The notes: generated by a model not told the origin, from the sequence alone. Positions 45,046-54,974 are shown, numbered from the stretch's first letter. The stretch: 64,000 nucleotides of DNA from Lacticaseibacillus chiayiensis (GCF_004123795.1 NZ_MSSM01000005.1:183624-247623); one strand, 5' to 3'. Made by a program: numbers and translations.

Positions 45046-46536
45046 ATGGAGGAGTTACTTGAAAATAGTTTATTGAAACACTATTACATCATCACTTTCT
45101 TGTTGAACAAAGACTGGATGACCATTGACCGTTTAGCCCAGGAAATTAAAATACCAGCACGCACGATCAGACAAGATATTGGCAATATCAATCAATACAT
45201 TGCGCCTGCCAAAATCGAAAGCAGCCAACGTTTTGGCATTCGACTCACTTATGATGCTTCGCACAATCCGCTTTATATCTATGCCGCCATTTATCGGCAG
45301 TCAACCCGTTTTTTGATCCTTGAACAACTTTTTCTTCACCGTTTTTCGTCAATGGCTCAATTAGCCGAGGAACTTTTCATCAGTGAATCAACGCTTAAAC
45401 GGCATGTTCTGGCCATCAATCAAGTCCTGGAAGCTGACGGCTTTAGAATTGACACGCAAACGTTGGATATCATCGGGAATGAAAAAAGAATCCACTTTTT
45501 CTATTACTGTTACTTTCTGGAAAGATACTGGTTCATCGATGCCTTTTTGGCGCCAGATGAATTGCAGTTGATCGATGAGATTATCGCAGATTTTTCTGCT
45601 CATTTTCCGGTTTTAAAATCGGCTAGATATCAATCATTTTCATTTTTGAACAAGTTACGAACGACTGTTTTTATCTGTTTGAACCGCAACAGCCGCGGGC
45701 ACATGTTTAAAGATGCAGGCCTGCTGAAGGAGAATGACACCTTTTCACCTGAACTGCGGCAAAAGATTACCCGAATTTATAAAATTAATTGCTCTTCGTT
45801 TGTTTTTTCACAACTGTTTTACCTTTTTTTCAATTCACGTAACGCACTGACTTACCAAGATCTTCTAGTTAAAGCGCGCCATGATCCAACGATTCGTACC
45901 ATTTATCAAGCGCTGTCTCACTTTATTGATGTCACCATCGCCTCTAAAAATCTGACACTGGCGAATCGTGATCTGGTTCTTCTGCGGCTATATAACGCCA
46001 TCGAGTATACCTGGGGACCGACTAAGATTTTGTATAATCCGGATGAAGCTTTCTTCATTAGTATGAACAAATTTGAGCAAACATTCATTGCGCAAACTAA
46101 AGAATCGTTAATTAACATTTTGCGGGTTGCAAAAATCTGGGAACGGACTGATGACGCCCTCATTACTAGGTTGCTCTTTATTTTGGTCACTTCTTGGGAA
46201 AATTTAACCATTCAACTGGAAGAAAAGGCACCTAAAGTCAGAACTGGCCTCTTCTTCAATACCAGCTTTGAACACAGTCAATTTTTATTGCAGGAACTAA
46301 GCTACCACATGCGTTCCGCCTTGAAACCGGAATTGATGCACGTCACCACCTTGGCCAAATTAAAATCGGCCGCGCCACACTTTGATATGATTATCACAAA
46401 TCTGCCGTTGTTGAACCTGCCTGATTGTCATATCGTCTCGATACAACCACATCCCACACCAGAAGACTTTGACAACATCTTGTCGGTTTACAATAAAATT
46501 ATTAATGCCAAGACCGTTGAAAGCCCTGCTTCGTAA
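45046..46536 (+). CDS. Mga-type transcriptional regulator
   Basis: Regulator of 496 residues. Residues 15-60 form an HTH_Mga-like domain (DWMTIDRLAQEIKIPARTIRQDI), residues 80-125 a second HTH (SMAQLAEELFISESTLKRHVLAI), then a PRD-like helical region and a C-terminal EIIB-like part (about 395-480). ATG start with AAGGGGGG upstream. Mga proteins activate nearby surface-protein genes in streptococci, so the divergent DUF1542 adhesin is the obvious candidate target. Ends at a strong hairpin. Confidence 0.86.
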   Translation: MEELLENSLLKHYYIITFLLNKDWMTIDRLAQEIKIPARTIRQDIGNINQYIAPAKIESSQRFGIRLTYDASHNPLYIYAAIYRQSTRFLILEQLFLHRFSSMAQLAEELFISESTLKRHVLAINQVLEADGFRIDTQTLDIIGNEKRIHFFYYCYFLERYWFIDAFLAPDELQLIDEIIADFSAHFPVLKSARYQSFSFLNKLRTTVFICLNRNSRGHMFKDAGLLKENDTFSPELRQKITRIYKINCSSFVFSQLFYLFFNSRNALTYQDLLVKARHDPTIRTIYQALSHFIDVTIASKNLTLANRDLVLLRLYNAIEYTWGPTKILYNPDEAFFISMNKFEQTFIAQTKESLINILRVAKIWERTDDALITRLLFILVTSWENLTIQLEEKAPKVRTGLFFNTSFEHSQFLLQELSYHMRSALKPELMHVTTLAKLKSAAPHFDMIITNLPLLNLPDCHIVSIQPHPTPEDFDNILSVYNKIINAKTVESPAS

Positions 46537-46628
46537 TGTCTCAGTAAAATCTAGTTTGGGTACCTCAGCTATTATTTGTCGATTTAAAAAATGCTTGATA
46601 AAACGTTCATGTCTCGCATGCGCGCATG

Positions 46629-46673
46629 AAAAAAGCTGCCTTACGCCCTGAATCGCGTAAAGCAGCTTTTTTA
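46629..46673 (+). terminator. Terminator after the Mga-type regulator
   Basis: AAGCTGCCTTACGC pairs with GCGTAAAGCAGCTT (one mismatch) around an 8-base loop, followed by TTTT; A residues on the other side may let it work for tRNA-Tyr on the minus strand too. Confidence 0.88.
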
Positions 46674-46703
46674 TTACCAGTCAATCAAGCCCAGTCATCA
46701 TGA

Positions 46704-46784
46704 TGGAGGAGATAGGATTCGAACCTATGAACCCGAAGGAGCGGATTTACAGTCCGCCGCGTTTAGCCTCTTCGCTACTCCTCC
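46704..46784 (-). tRNA. tRNA-Tyr (anticodon GTA)
   Basis: 81-base class II tRNA with acceptor GGAGGAG/CTCCTCC, anticodon arm CGGACTGTAAATCCG containing GTA, a long variable arm (CTCCTTCGGG) and GGTTCGAATCC in the T arm. CCA is not encoded beyond the discriminator A. Confidence 0.93.
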
Positions 46785-46824
46785 ATGTGATTGCAAGCAA
46801 CCGACTCAAATAGTGTACAAAAAC

Positions 46825-46866
46825 AGGTTATAAAAAGCAACCATCTTTTGGCAGTTTCTATAACCT
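46825..46866 (-). terminator. Terminator after the metallophosphoesterase gene
   Basis: Minus-strand AGGTTATA pairs with TATAACCT around a long loop and runs into GTTTTTG. Confidence 0.65.
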
Positions 46867-46879
46867 ATCCGACCCTCGA

Positions 46880-47713
46880 TTACGATTCGGCCAGCGTCGG
46901 TACATGCAGCGTCACCAAAGTGTTTTGCCACTCAGTCAACCAATCATGACTTTGCCATTCAAACAAACGTTTCAGTCCGTAACCCAACGGCTGGTGATAA
47001 TAAGCGGTTTTGCCTAATAGCTTAGGGCCATCACGAAAATGTTCATGACCAAATGCCACCGCATCAACCTTACCTGTCAACAGTTCGCCAAGTTTAGCCG
47101 ATCCCATCAACGCCGTCGCCATTTGCCATGATGGCCGATCCACGGCATAAACCATGGCACTACGAATCGGCACAAAATGCGTCACGTAAATCATTTGCCG
47201 ACCTTGGTTCGCCTCGATCGCTGCTTGAGTCGTCTGTAAAACCCGTTGCATCCGCTCACCATCACTTAGCGGCGAATCAATGGCACTATCAATCCAAAAA
47301 GCGCGTTTCCACTGGGCGTAAGCTTCAGGCGTTTTAGTGGTTCCCAGCTGGCCAAGCGAGTAATCATACCAGCCGTTGTTGCCAATGATCACGGCATTGG
47401 TGGTCGGGATCGGCAGAACCTTTTCATGTAAATACAGCGGGTCAACTGAAGATTGGATCTCCGCATAAGTGGCGCCTTTGACCATGTCGTGGTTGCCGGC
47501 CAAAAACCGCACGATAACCTGATCGCCAAGTTCACGTTGCAAAGCACGGTAATAAGCTAGCGTTTTGGTGAAATCATTGTATGTGTCGCCGGCATTGACA
47601 TAAACCTGATACCCATGTTCAACCAAATAGACTGCTTGGTATTTTAGCATTTCAAGGCCATCAACATGATTCACATCAAAATGATTATCGACGCTGATTG
47701 CAACTTTTACCAT
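46880..47713 (-). CDS. Metallophosphoesterase
   Basis: Calcineurin-like phosphoesterase of 277 residues with the dinuclear metal motifs in order: ISVDNHFDVNH near residue 5, NAGDTYND near 42, LAGNHDM near 73, a histidine in YVTHFVP near 180 and GHEHFRDG near 230. Start ATG 47713 with GGAAG upstream. The substrate (nucleotide, phosphodiester or protein phosphate) is not deducible. Confidence 0.88.
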   Translation of the reverse strand: MVKVAISVDNHFDVNHVDGLEMLKYQAVYLVEHGYQVYVNAGDTYNDFTKTLAYYRALQRELGDQVIVRFLAGNHDMVKGATYAEIQSSVDPLYLHEKVLPIPTTNAVIIGNNGWYDYSLGQLGTTKTPEAYAQWKRAFWIDSAIDSPLSDGERMQRVLQTTQAAIEANQGRQMIYVTHFVPIRSAMVYAVDRPSWQMATALMGSAKLGELLTGKVDAVAFGHEHFRDGPKLLGKTAYYHQPLGYGLKRLFEWQSHDWLTEWQNTLVTLHVPTLAES

Positions 47714-47759
47714 GAGGACACTTCCTGTTAGCAACTAACCCAAAGCAGGCCAGACACCA

Positions 47760-49226
47760 TTAATTAACCCCTTGCATGAGCTTCTCGATGCGTGGTGTGT
47801 AGAAAGCTAAGATGATCGCAAACGCCACCGAAACCAGCCCGACACTCGCGAAGTAAGCTACTTCGTGACTCGGCGTATAGAAACGCACAATTTGCGCATT
47901 GACTGCCTGCGCTGATGCATCAGCCAAGAACCACATACTCATCATTTGGGATGAATAAGCTTTTGGTGCTAGCTTGGTCGTCACTGACAGTCCGACCGGT
48001 GAAATCAACATTTCGCCGATTTCAACAATGGCCCAGCTCATTACCAGCCACAAAGGTGATACCTTCGCACTACTGCCAAAAAGCATGACTGGGATGACCA
48101 TCCATAAATAAGAAGCTCCGGCAAAAATCAAGCCCAAATAAAACTTCTTCGGTGATGTCGGTTGGCGTTTGCCAAGCTTCATCCACAACCAGGCAAACAA
48201 CGGACCGTAAAGCAAAATGAACAACGGATTCAAGGTCTGAAAATTCCCTGGGAGGATTTTAAAGAATCCAAAGTCCAATTTGGTTTGCTGCGCCGCAAAC
48301 AGGGCCAACACAACCGATCCCTGTTCTTCGATGGCCCAGAAAATCATCGCCGCCAGAAATAACGGAATATAGGCAATAACCCGTGAGCGCTCGGTTTTGG
48401 TCACTTTTTTGCTGCGAATCATCAAGATGAAGTACCAAACCGGTAAACCGATGGCAATGACCGTAATCAGGCTGATGACATTGGCGATCGTCAACGCCTT
48501 GAAGGCTGCCATAATGGCCAAAATGACGCCAACCACAACTACAGCGCTGACAATCCGCGTGACCAGTGGGCGGACATCTTCGGGGTTTAATGGATCCGGA
48601 GCCGTATTGTCAACCGGATTGATATACTTGCGGCCATCAACCACGTAAAAGATCAAGCCGATGAACATCCCGATAGCGGCTAACGAAAAGCCGGCGTGGA
48701 AATTGACTTTATCAGCCATCCACGGAACAAAAATCGGGGCAATCAATGAGCCAAAGTTAATTCCCATAACGAAAATGCTGAAGCCTGAATCACGCCGCAA
48801 GTCCTCTTCAGAGTAAAGACTGCCGACCATTTCGGAAACATTGGGTTTAAGCAACCCCGTGCCCAAAACAATCAAAACAATCGAGCCAAAAAGTCCAATC
48901 GAGCCAATCGGTAAGGACAAGACAATGTGCCCCAACATGATCAGCACGCCACCCCAAAAGACGGTGCGCCGTGAACCGAGTAACCGGTCACTAATAAAGC
49001 CGCCAATCGTAGCACTCAAATAAACCAACGACCCATAAATCGACATGATCGACAATGCAGTCGGTTGATCAAATCCTAAACCACCCTTTTCTACCGAATA
49101 GTACATGTAGTAGATCAGAATAGCCCGCATACCGTAGTAACTGAACCGCTCCCAGAATTCGGTCATCGACAGGGTTAATAACCCTCGGGGATGTCCCATA
49201 AACGTGCGGTCCTCTGAATTATTCAA
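47760..49226 (-). CDS. dtpT: Proton-dependent di-/tripeptide transporter (POT family, DtpT)
   Basis: Peptide:H+ symporter of 488 residues with about 14 membrane helices. The POT signature is clear: TEFWERFSYYGMRAIL near residue 18, the FGSLIAP segment near 160, and GGFISDRLLGSRRTVFWGG near 75. A TTG start at 49226 with GAGAGGA is used; an ATG ten codons later is the alternative. The gene supplies peptide nitrogen, important in milk or plant niches. Confidence 0.92.
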   Translation of the reverse strand: MNNSEDRTFMGHPRGLLTLSMTEFWERFSYYGMRAILIYYMYYSVEKGGLGFDQPTALSIMSIYGSLVYLSATIGGFISDRLLGSRRTVFWGGVLIMLGHIVLSLPIGSIGLFGSIVLIVLGTGLLKPNVSEMVGSLYSEEDLRRDSGFSIFVMGINFGSLIAPIFVPWMADKVNFHAGFSLAAIGMFIGLIFYVVDGRKYINPVDNTAPDPLNPEDVRPLVTRIVSAVVVVGVILAIMAAFKALTIANVISLITVIAIGLPVWYFILMIRSKKVTKTERSRVIAYIPLFLAAMIFWAIEEQGSVVLALFAAQQTKLDFGFFKILPGNFQTLNPLFILLYGPLFAWLWMKLGKRQPTSPKKFYLGLIFAGASYLWMVIPVMLFGSSAKVSPLWLVMSWAIVEIGEMLISPVGLSVTTKLAPKAYSSQMMSMWFLADASAQAVNAQIVRFYTPSHEVAYFASVGLVSVAFAIILAFYTPRIEKLMQGVN

Positions 49227-49355
49227 TTGAAATACATCCTCTCGCTAGAAAAATAATCTTCCTAGCTGCTCTCATGACACTTCCCTCAAAATGCCAATCA
49301 ATGAACCTTCATTATAATAGTTACGCTCGTCCAAAACAAATTTAAGCAACTGGAA

Positions 49356-49473
49356 GAGCGTGAACGTGGCCGGTTAGAAACCGGAGCATAAGTGGCCTTG
49401 GGCGGGATGGCCGGGCTTTGGCCATTTCGACCGAGGCGCTTACACGTAGGTTTCTGCGCCAGTGAATGCGTTT
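49356..49473 (+). repeat. Dispersed imperfect-palindrome repeat, single copy
   Basis: Same family as 15765: GAGCGTGAACGTGGCCGGTT at the left, core GGCCTTGGGCGGGATGGCC...GGCCATTTCG, then ACACGTAGGTTTCTGCGCC and AGTGAATGCGTTT. It has more substitutions than other copies. It lies between dtpT and the fused ABC gene. Confidence 0.88.
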
Positions 49474-49514
49474 CACGTCCCGTGCAAATGTCAGCTTTCC
49501 GGATATTTGATCAT

Positions 49515-49563
49515 TGAAAAAAACAAAAAGTAAACGCACCTCTGCTTGTAGGTTTGTTTGCTT
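49515..49563 (-). terminator. Terminator after the fused ABC transporter gene
   Basis: Minus-strand AAGCAAACAAACCT pairs with AGGTGCGTTTACTT (a few G-T pairs) around an 8-base loop, followed by TTTGTTTTTTT. Confidence 0.75.
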
Positions 49564-49592
49564 TCACATTGAAGCCGTAAATGATAACCCGA

Positions 49593-51911
49593 TTAATCAG
49601 CCCGCAACGCAATTGCCGCGTCCTTGTTGGCTGCCATGCGGGCCGGAATATGGCCGCCAAGAACTGTCAGAATCGTACTGATTAAGATCAGGATCACCGC
49701 ATGGACAGGATTCAACTGGGCCACGTTCGGTAATTGTGTCATGTTATATAAGATGACGTTGATCGGGAAGGTCAGGAGCCAAGCGATAATAATCCCCAGC
49801 ACCCCAGAACTCACGCCAAGAATGATCGTTTCGGCATCAAAGACCCGCGTCACATCCTTGCGCCGCGCACCCAATGCCTTCAGCACCCCTATTTCCTTGG
49901 TTCGTTCCAAAACCGACGTATACGTCAAAATCGCAATCATAATCATCGAGGTCACCAGCGAGATCCCTGCAAATGCTATCAGGACAATCGTAATTGCTGA
50001 CATAATGCCACCAGTCATACTCGAGATCGTGCCGGCCAAATCCGTGTAAATGACCTGATCGGCTTTTTTCTTGCCGTGATTGAACTTGTCTAGATAGCTA
50101 AGAATTTTATCTTTGTCTTTAAAACTCGTTGGATAAATCGTGATTTGCGTTGGCGTTTCTGAGCCGCCTAGACCAGTAATCAGCTGATCCTTGGTTGCAC
50201 CGTCAATTTCCTGATTGGTAAAGATATTAACATCGCTATTGCGTTGTGCTTTGACAACTGCAGAATTCTTATTCATCGCGACAAGGTCTTTGGTTAACCG
50301 ATCAGAATAAGCAAATCCCTGGCTCAAAAGTCCATCACTGGTCTTGGAACGTGTCCTTAACACCCCTATCACGGTCAACTCCCGATTCCCGCTTTGTCGA
50401 TAGGCATCCGCATAGTTCTTGGTTGGCACATAAACACTGCCGCCCACATTTTGATAGTAGTTATCGTTGGCAATGGCCTTTAGTTTTGTCCCGACAATAT
50501 CACTAAACTTAAGCCTCTGCCCATTTTTGACTGAAAAGCCAAGGTTCTTCAACGCGTTGATATTCGTCGAATTGTCCCGATCAACGATCAAAATGACATC
50601 ACTATCGTTCTTGGGATAACTTCCGGCAACCACCTCGTAATTTTTCTTCAAATAACTGGTGCCGCCTTCGCGATCAACTGGATAAACCGACGAATCGACG
50701 CTAGAGAAACCCCGTTGTGATTGATTGTTTGTCGGCTTAGCTGTCGAAAATTGAACCGGTCTAACTTTACCATTGACATCGCGTAGTAAGTTCATTCCCG
50801 TGCCATACGTGTAGCCAATATTATTCGTCAGACGCTTGCTGATGCCATTCACATAATCAATATACTTTTGGTTTAACTTATTCGTATGCTGGGCTTTGTC
50901 ACTGGCGCTTTGCTTTGCTAATACTGTTTTGGTCGTCTTAAACGTTGACGTCTTGGTATTATCCTGCGCACCAGCCGTCAGATTGGTCGCAGTTCTCGAA
51001 ATGGTGATCGGAAATTGTGCTAACGTTTCCGCCTGGGTATTATCAATCTGCTTTTGAAAACCCGATGACAGCGCTAAAACAACCGCAATGCCAATGATAC
51101 CAATACTTGAAGCAAATGCCGTTAGGAAAGTGCGGCCTTTTTTGGTCATAATGTTGGTAAATGACAGCTTCAATGCCGTCAGATAGCTCATTTTCGTTCG
51201 GCGCAGATCAAAATGGGCGCCTTGTTCCTGGGCATCAAAGGGGCGTGAATCGGATAGAATCTTACCGTCCTTGAACTCGATAATACGCTGGGCATAATCG
51301 TGGGCCAGTTGCGGATTGTGCGTCACCATAATGACCAAACGCTCCCGCGACAAGTCGGCAATCAATTTCATGATTTCCCGACTGGTTTCGGTATCCAAAG
51401 CTCCAGTCGGCTCATCTGCCAACAAAATCGACGGTTCCGAGACAATCGCCCGAGCAATGGCCACCCGCTGCATCTGCCCACCGGAAAGCTGATTAGGCTG
51501 CTTGCCCATGTGCTCCTTCAAGCCAACTTTGACCAGCGCAGCTTCCGCCTTTTTGCGCCGTTCCTTGGCAGAAACGCCGCTTAACGTTAGGCCGAGTTCA
51601 ACGTTTTCCAAAATGCTCAGGTGCATGATCAAGTTATAACTCTGAAAAATAAAACCAACAGAATTATTTCGATAAGCATCCCAATCGGATTCCTTAAAGT
51701 TTTTGGTGGATTGTCCATGCAACAATAGATCGCCTGAGTCATAGCGATCAAGTCCGCCAATCACATTCAACAGTGTCGTTTTACCGGATCCACTGGGACC
51801 AAGAATGGCCACGAATTCCTGTTCGCGAAACTGAACCGAAACATCATCAAGGGCTTTCGTGGTGTAGTCACCGGTTCGGTAGTATTTTTTGATATGCTTA
51901 AGTTCTAGCAA
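49593..51911 (-). CDS. ABC transporter, fused ATPase-FtsX-like permease (MacB type)
   Basis: Single-chain half-exporter of 772 residues. The N-terminal ATPase (1-225) has GPSGSGKTT, FQSYNL, LSGGQMQRVAIARAI and LLADEPTGALD. A transmembrane helix at about 260-280 precedes a large extracellular domain (about 285-620), then three C-terminal helices of an FtsX domain with TYTSVLERTKEIGVLKALGARRKDV near 665. TTG start 51911, GGAGG at 8 bases. Relatives export peptides or lipoproteins or protect against antimicrobial peptides; no two-component system is adjacent. Confidence 0.9.
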   Translation of the reverse strand: MLELKHIKKYYRTGDYTTKALDDVSVQFREQEFVAILGPSGSGKTTLLNVIGGLDRYDSGDLLLHGQSTKNFKESDWDAYRNNSVGFIFQSYNLIMHLSILENVELGLTLSGVSAKERRKKAEAALVKVGLKEHMGKQPNQLSGGQMQRVAIARAIVSEPSILLADEPTGALDTETSREIMKLIADLSRERLVIMVTHNPQLAHDYAQRIIEFKDGKILSDSRPFDAQEQGAHFDLRRTKMSYLTALKLSFTNIMTKKGRTFLTAFASSIGIIGIAVVLALSSGFQKQIDNTQAETLAQFPITISRTATNLTAGAQDNTKTSTFKTTKTVLAKQSASDKAQHTNKLNQKYIDYVNGISKRLTNNIGYTYGTGMNLLRDVNGKVRPVQFSTAKPTNNQSQRGFSSVDSSVYPVDREGGTSYLKKNYEVVAGSYPKNDSDVILIVDRDNSTNINALKNLGFSVKNGQRLKFSDIVGTKLKAIANDNYYQNVGGSVYVPTKNYADAYRQSGNRELTVIGVLRTRSKTSDGLLSQGFAYSDRLTKDLVAMNKNSAVVKAQRNSDVNIFTNQEIDGATKDQLITGLGGSETPTQITIYPTSFKDKDKILSYLDKFNHGKKKADQVIYTDLAGTISSMTGGIMSAITIVLIAFAGISLVTSMIMIAILTYTSVLERTKEIGVLKALGARRKDVTRVFDAETIILGVSSGVLGIIIAWLLTFPINVILYNMTQLPNVAQLNPVHAVILILISTILTVLGGHIPARMAANKDAAIALRAD

Positions 51912-52066
51912 TGGCTGTTCCTCCTCTTGCTATCAATGGCAAGGCGTTGAAATGAAATAACTTGCCATATCTTAGCATACTTAGCGGCTACTTGATAATC
52001 GGTCTAAAGCCCAAGACATTGGCATTTTGTCAAAAAAGTCAGCTTTTGGAATGCCGCCCTTGTGCA

Positions 52067-52098
52067 AACAAAAAGAACCTCCTTGAAAAGGATGTTCT
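52067..52098 (-). terminator. Terminator after the gene at 52122
   Basis: Minus-strand AGAACATCCTT pairs with AAGGAGGTTCT around TTC, followed by TTTTGTTT. Confidence 0.8.
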
Positions 52099-52121
52099 CC
52101 GATAGATCCGTACCGATCGCT

Positions 52122-52496
52122 TCAGGATGGCACGTTGAGCAAAGGGCGCCAATAAATTAAGTCCAAACTATGATCCGGATAAATGTAATAAGTAATGTTC
52201 AATTTGGAAAAAGGATTAGCCATTGCCATTAAATAGATCCGTTGCGGTGCATGAGCCAGTCCCGCAACAGAAACAAGAATATACTTGGCCATTTGTTCAA
52301 ACAGCGGTTGCGTCAAACCGGATGTCAGCTCAAAATCCAGATCTACATAAATGAGTTCTTTAGTTTGCCGCGTCAACCTGATATGGTGAATCGGCATCCC
52401 CCCGAAATTGCCTTCTTGATTAAGTTCATCGACCATTTGCTTAATCTGGCGATGTGTGAACTGCGGGCGGGCAAACATCATGCGCCAAACTGCCAA
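52122..52496 (-). CDS. Hypothetical protein
   Basis: Unrecognised protein of 124 residues beginning at TTG 52496, with GGGGGTGA close upstream. It is soluble, with a basic helical N-terminus (ARPQFTHRQIKQMVDELNQ) and beta-rich middle and end (IYLMAMANPFSKLNITYYIY). No motif recognised. It has its own terminator; the hypothetical helical gene lies 50 bases upstream in the same direction, so they may form a two-gene transcript. Confidence 0.6.
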   Translation of the reverse strand: MAVWRMMFARPQFTHRQIKQMVDELNQEGNFGGMPIHHIRLTRQTKELIYVDLDFELTSGLTQPLFEQMAKYILVSVAGLAHAPQRIYLMAMANPFSKLNITYYIYPDHSLDLIYWRPLLNVPS

Positions 52497-52546
52497 GGAC
52501 TCACCCCCTCTGCTTCAATTATGCCACATTGAAGCGAGAAAGCGGA

Positions 52547-52969
52547 CTAAAAAATCGGATCAAGAATCTTGGAGAAGGCCGAATCAATCTGCGCACGGGC
52601 AGCCCGCTGTTCAGCCAACCCCGCATCGAAACGTTCGTGATCGATTTGATCTGGGCCAATCGCCTGAAGAATGTCTAACACGCCTGTGCGGATGCCACGC
52701 AGGCCGCTAACTAACACGCGATGAAAGGCTGCGTAATTGCAAGGTGCGGCTTCTGCGTCAACACTGTCCACGAAGCTGCAGAATTTAATCACGTTTTTGG
52801 TGAAGTACACACGCAACCGATCGAGACTTTCGCTGGCATAGCAATTGCCCTTCTCGATGTTCTTGCAGGTGTGGACGTATTCCTTGAAAACCGTCTCAAA
52901 AACAAGTAGCCGTTCCAGATTCTGATTAATTACTTCAACATAACTAGTTGCATTGCTTGTCGCGTACAT
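52547..52969 (-). CDS. Hypothetical helical protein
   Basis: Unrecognised protein of 140 residues, all-helical, soluble, with four cysteines. Start ATG with AGGAGGGA upstream. The end, AEQRAARAQIDSAFSKI, is amphipathic helix. General resemblance to the hypothetical protein at 25677-26123 in size, helix pattern and an NYAAF motif suggests a common family, but only an alignment could show it. Confidence 0.6.
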   Translation of the reverse strand: MYATSNATSYVEVINQNLERLLVFETVFKEYVHTCKNIEKGNCYASESLDRLRVYFTKNVIKFCSFVDSVDAEAAPCNYAAFHRVLVSGLRGIRTGVLDILQAIGPDQIDHERFDAGLAEQRAARAQIDSAFSKILDPIF

Positions 52970-53244
52970 TTAAAAGTCCCTCCTAATCTTGTGTGTTCAT
53001 CATCTTACACACTTAATTATACGTGTTAATGTCTTATAATCAATATAATTATCGTCTAATATTTAAATACCTAACGTTATATAACCCGTTTAAAGGCCAT
53101 TATTAGTGGACTTTGCACACATTACACCAGTCTGTGAAAACCGTTTTCTTTGGCATTGTGCGCAATGTATCTTTTTGTAAAAACTGAACTTGTCAACGCT
53201 TGTGCCCCCTGTCTTGACATATTGCCTTTGACACGTCTTCTAAT

Positions 53245-53259
53245 TGCTAAGCGCTTCCA
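53245..53259. promoter_or_regulatory. Possible CcpA (cre) site
   Basis: GCTAAGCGCTTCCA matches 11 of 14 positions of TGTAAGCGCTTACA, including the full AAGCGCTT core. It lies about 290 bases before the sugar-type transporter start. Confidence 0.4.
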
Positions 53260-53442
53260 TCAAAAATAAGATAACAAAAATATTTCTTAGATATTTTGGA
53301 CTTATATTTCAATATTTTTCAACAATCGTGCAAATACTGGCCATAAAGATTCTAATTGCAGCTGTGGTTATAACTTAATTTATTTTGGCGAAGGGAGTTA
53401 ATAGCAAGTTTTCAGGACATCTCCTATAATCAAGGTAAGAGC

Positions 53443-53510
53443 GTGACGCGTTTAAGTTCTTAATAAGCTGGATTGGATATCTCAATATCACTGCTATCAC
53501 AACGCGTCAC
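53443..53510. promoter_or_regulatory. Inverted repeat in the transporter leader
   Basis: GTGACGCGTT (53443-53452) and AACGCGTCAC (53501-53510) are perfect complements 48 bases apart; GATAT/ATATC forms a small inner hairpin. No T tract follows. The outer arms end 25-35 bases before the start codon. Confidence 0.65.
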
Positions 53511-53543
53511 GACCGTCATTCCTTTTTTTGGAGCGTGCAAACA

Positions 53544-54974
53544 TTGAAAGACTATCCAAAGAACTACCCCCTTGATCCGCGTACTTTTTTTGGCATTAAT
53601 ACCATGGGCCTCATCAGCACAACGGCCTACTATTTGTATACGGCCGTCTTAATGATGTTCATCACCGATTATTCCGGAATTTATGCAGGGATACCCGGTA
53701 AAGCGGCAGCTGTTGCAACAACCCTACTATTTGTGGGCCGGCTTTGGGATGCGGTTAATGATCTGTGGACAGGTTATGTGATTGATATTTCGCCTCGAAC
53801 TCGCTGGGGCAAGTTCAAGCCTTATGTGCTGGCAGGTACTTTTTTCGCGGGTATCTTGGGCATAATGTTGTTTCACATTCCCCAAGACATCAGTGATTTC
53901 GGCAAGGAAGTTTACCTTTATGTGGTCTACTTTCTGTTTATGCTTGCTTACACGATCATTGTGACCGTGCCGCTGACTAGTACGATGTCGTCGGACCAGG
54001 AAATTCGTTCCAAACTCATTTCATGGCCACGCATTACCAGCAATGTTGTCGGTGTCGTATTTGCTTTCTTTATGGCTATCGCTACTTTTCTTGGAACCAA
54101 AAAAAATCCCAATATACCGCTGACGGTTGACGTGATCGTTATTCCATTTTTGATTATTGCCCTGATCGGCGGCTTCATGGTCAAAGAAGGCCCGGTTGCT
54201 GAAGGAACTAAGCCGCCAAAACTGCGGGATATCGGGCGAATGGTGAAGATCAATAAGCCATTCCGGGTCAACCTGTACTTTACCTTTGTCGGCGGCTTTG
54301 TCTGGGCCTTGCTCACCGCGACATCTCTGTACTACATCAAATACGCATTTGGCGTGGCTAACTTAGGCATTCAGTCCATGTATTTTGGCTTGTTGACCTT
54401 GGTTACGCTGGTTGGTGGTACGCTCATCTCGCAAAAGGCCATGAAATATATATCAGCACTTCGCGGGATTCAACTTTGCTATTTAGGCATGGTACCTTTT
54501 CTACTCTTAATGTTCGCCATCAATGAGTTTCATGTCATCCACAATCCTTGGCTTTTCTACGTCTTGATTGGGATCGTTATGACGCTCGCTGGTGCACAGT
54601 TTGTTCCGGCTAATCTGATCATCATGGAGACGATGGATTACAATCGCCTTAAACTCAATTCAGGGATGGAAGCTACCATCAACGCGGTGAACATGTTCTT
54701 GCAGAAACTCCAGTCCGGGCTGGCAACGATTGGCGTTGGCGCAGCGCTACTACTTGTCGGGTACAACGCCCAAACGCTTGAAAAAGCCGCGCACATCCCT
54801 GATAGCCTGCTTCAAAGTTTAGGCGTCGTTTTGTTCGGTTTACCTGCCGTCTTCTCATTTATCGCCTATCTGTTGACCAAGCAATATCCATTGCAAGGCG
54901 AAGCACGTACCAAAATGTATGCCGAACTCGCAGCCAAAACCACAGCCGCCCAAAAGAAAGCCGATCAGCCTTAA
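53544..54974 (+). CDS. GPH-family (sugar:cation symporter) MFS transporter
   Basis: Membrane transporter of 476 residues, about 12 helices, of the glycoside-pentoside-hexuronide family. Family marks: the FFGINTMGLISTTAYYLYTAV start, GRLWDAVNDLWTGYVIDISPRTRWGKFKPY near residue 70-100 (the conserved D and R/K loop) and DYNRLKLNSGMEATINAVNMF near 360. No EIIA-like tail. Start TTG 53544 fits GGAG at 10 bases; GTG 53535 is too close to it. Substrate is unknown; no sugar hydrolase is adjacent. Confidence 0.87.
   Translation: MKDYPKNYPLDPRTFFGINTMGLISTTAYYLYTAVLMMFITDYSGIYAGIPGKAAAVATTLLFVGRLWDAVNDLWTGYVIDISPRTRWGKFKPYVLAGTFFAGILGIMLFHIPQDISDFGKEVYLYVVYFLFMLAYTIIVTVPLTSTMSSDQEIRSKLISWPRITSNVVGVVFAFFMAIATFLGTKKNPNIPLTVDVIVIPFLIIALIGGFMVKEGPVAEGTKPPKLRDIGRMVKINKPFRVNLYFTFVGGFVWALLTATSLYYIKYAFGVANLGIQSMYFGLLTLVTLVGGTLISQKAMKYISALRGIQLCYLGMVPFLLLMFAINEFHVIHNPWLFYVLIGIVMTLAGAQFVPANLIIMETMDYNRLKLNSGMEATINAVNMFLQKLQSGLATIGVGAALLLVGYNAQTLEKAAHIPDSLLQSLGVVLFGLPAVFSFIAYLLTKQYPLQGEARTKMYAELAAKTTAAQKKADQP

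Larger units (their letters stand above)
52970..53534. other. Long AT-rich intergenic leader of the GPH-type transporter
   Basis: About 565 bases without a gene, clearly more AT-rich than its surroundings. It holds a cre-like element (53245-53259), a TATAAT at 53425-53430 with no good -35, and an inverted repeat at 53443-53510. The rest shows no gene or repeat. Confidence 0.7.
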
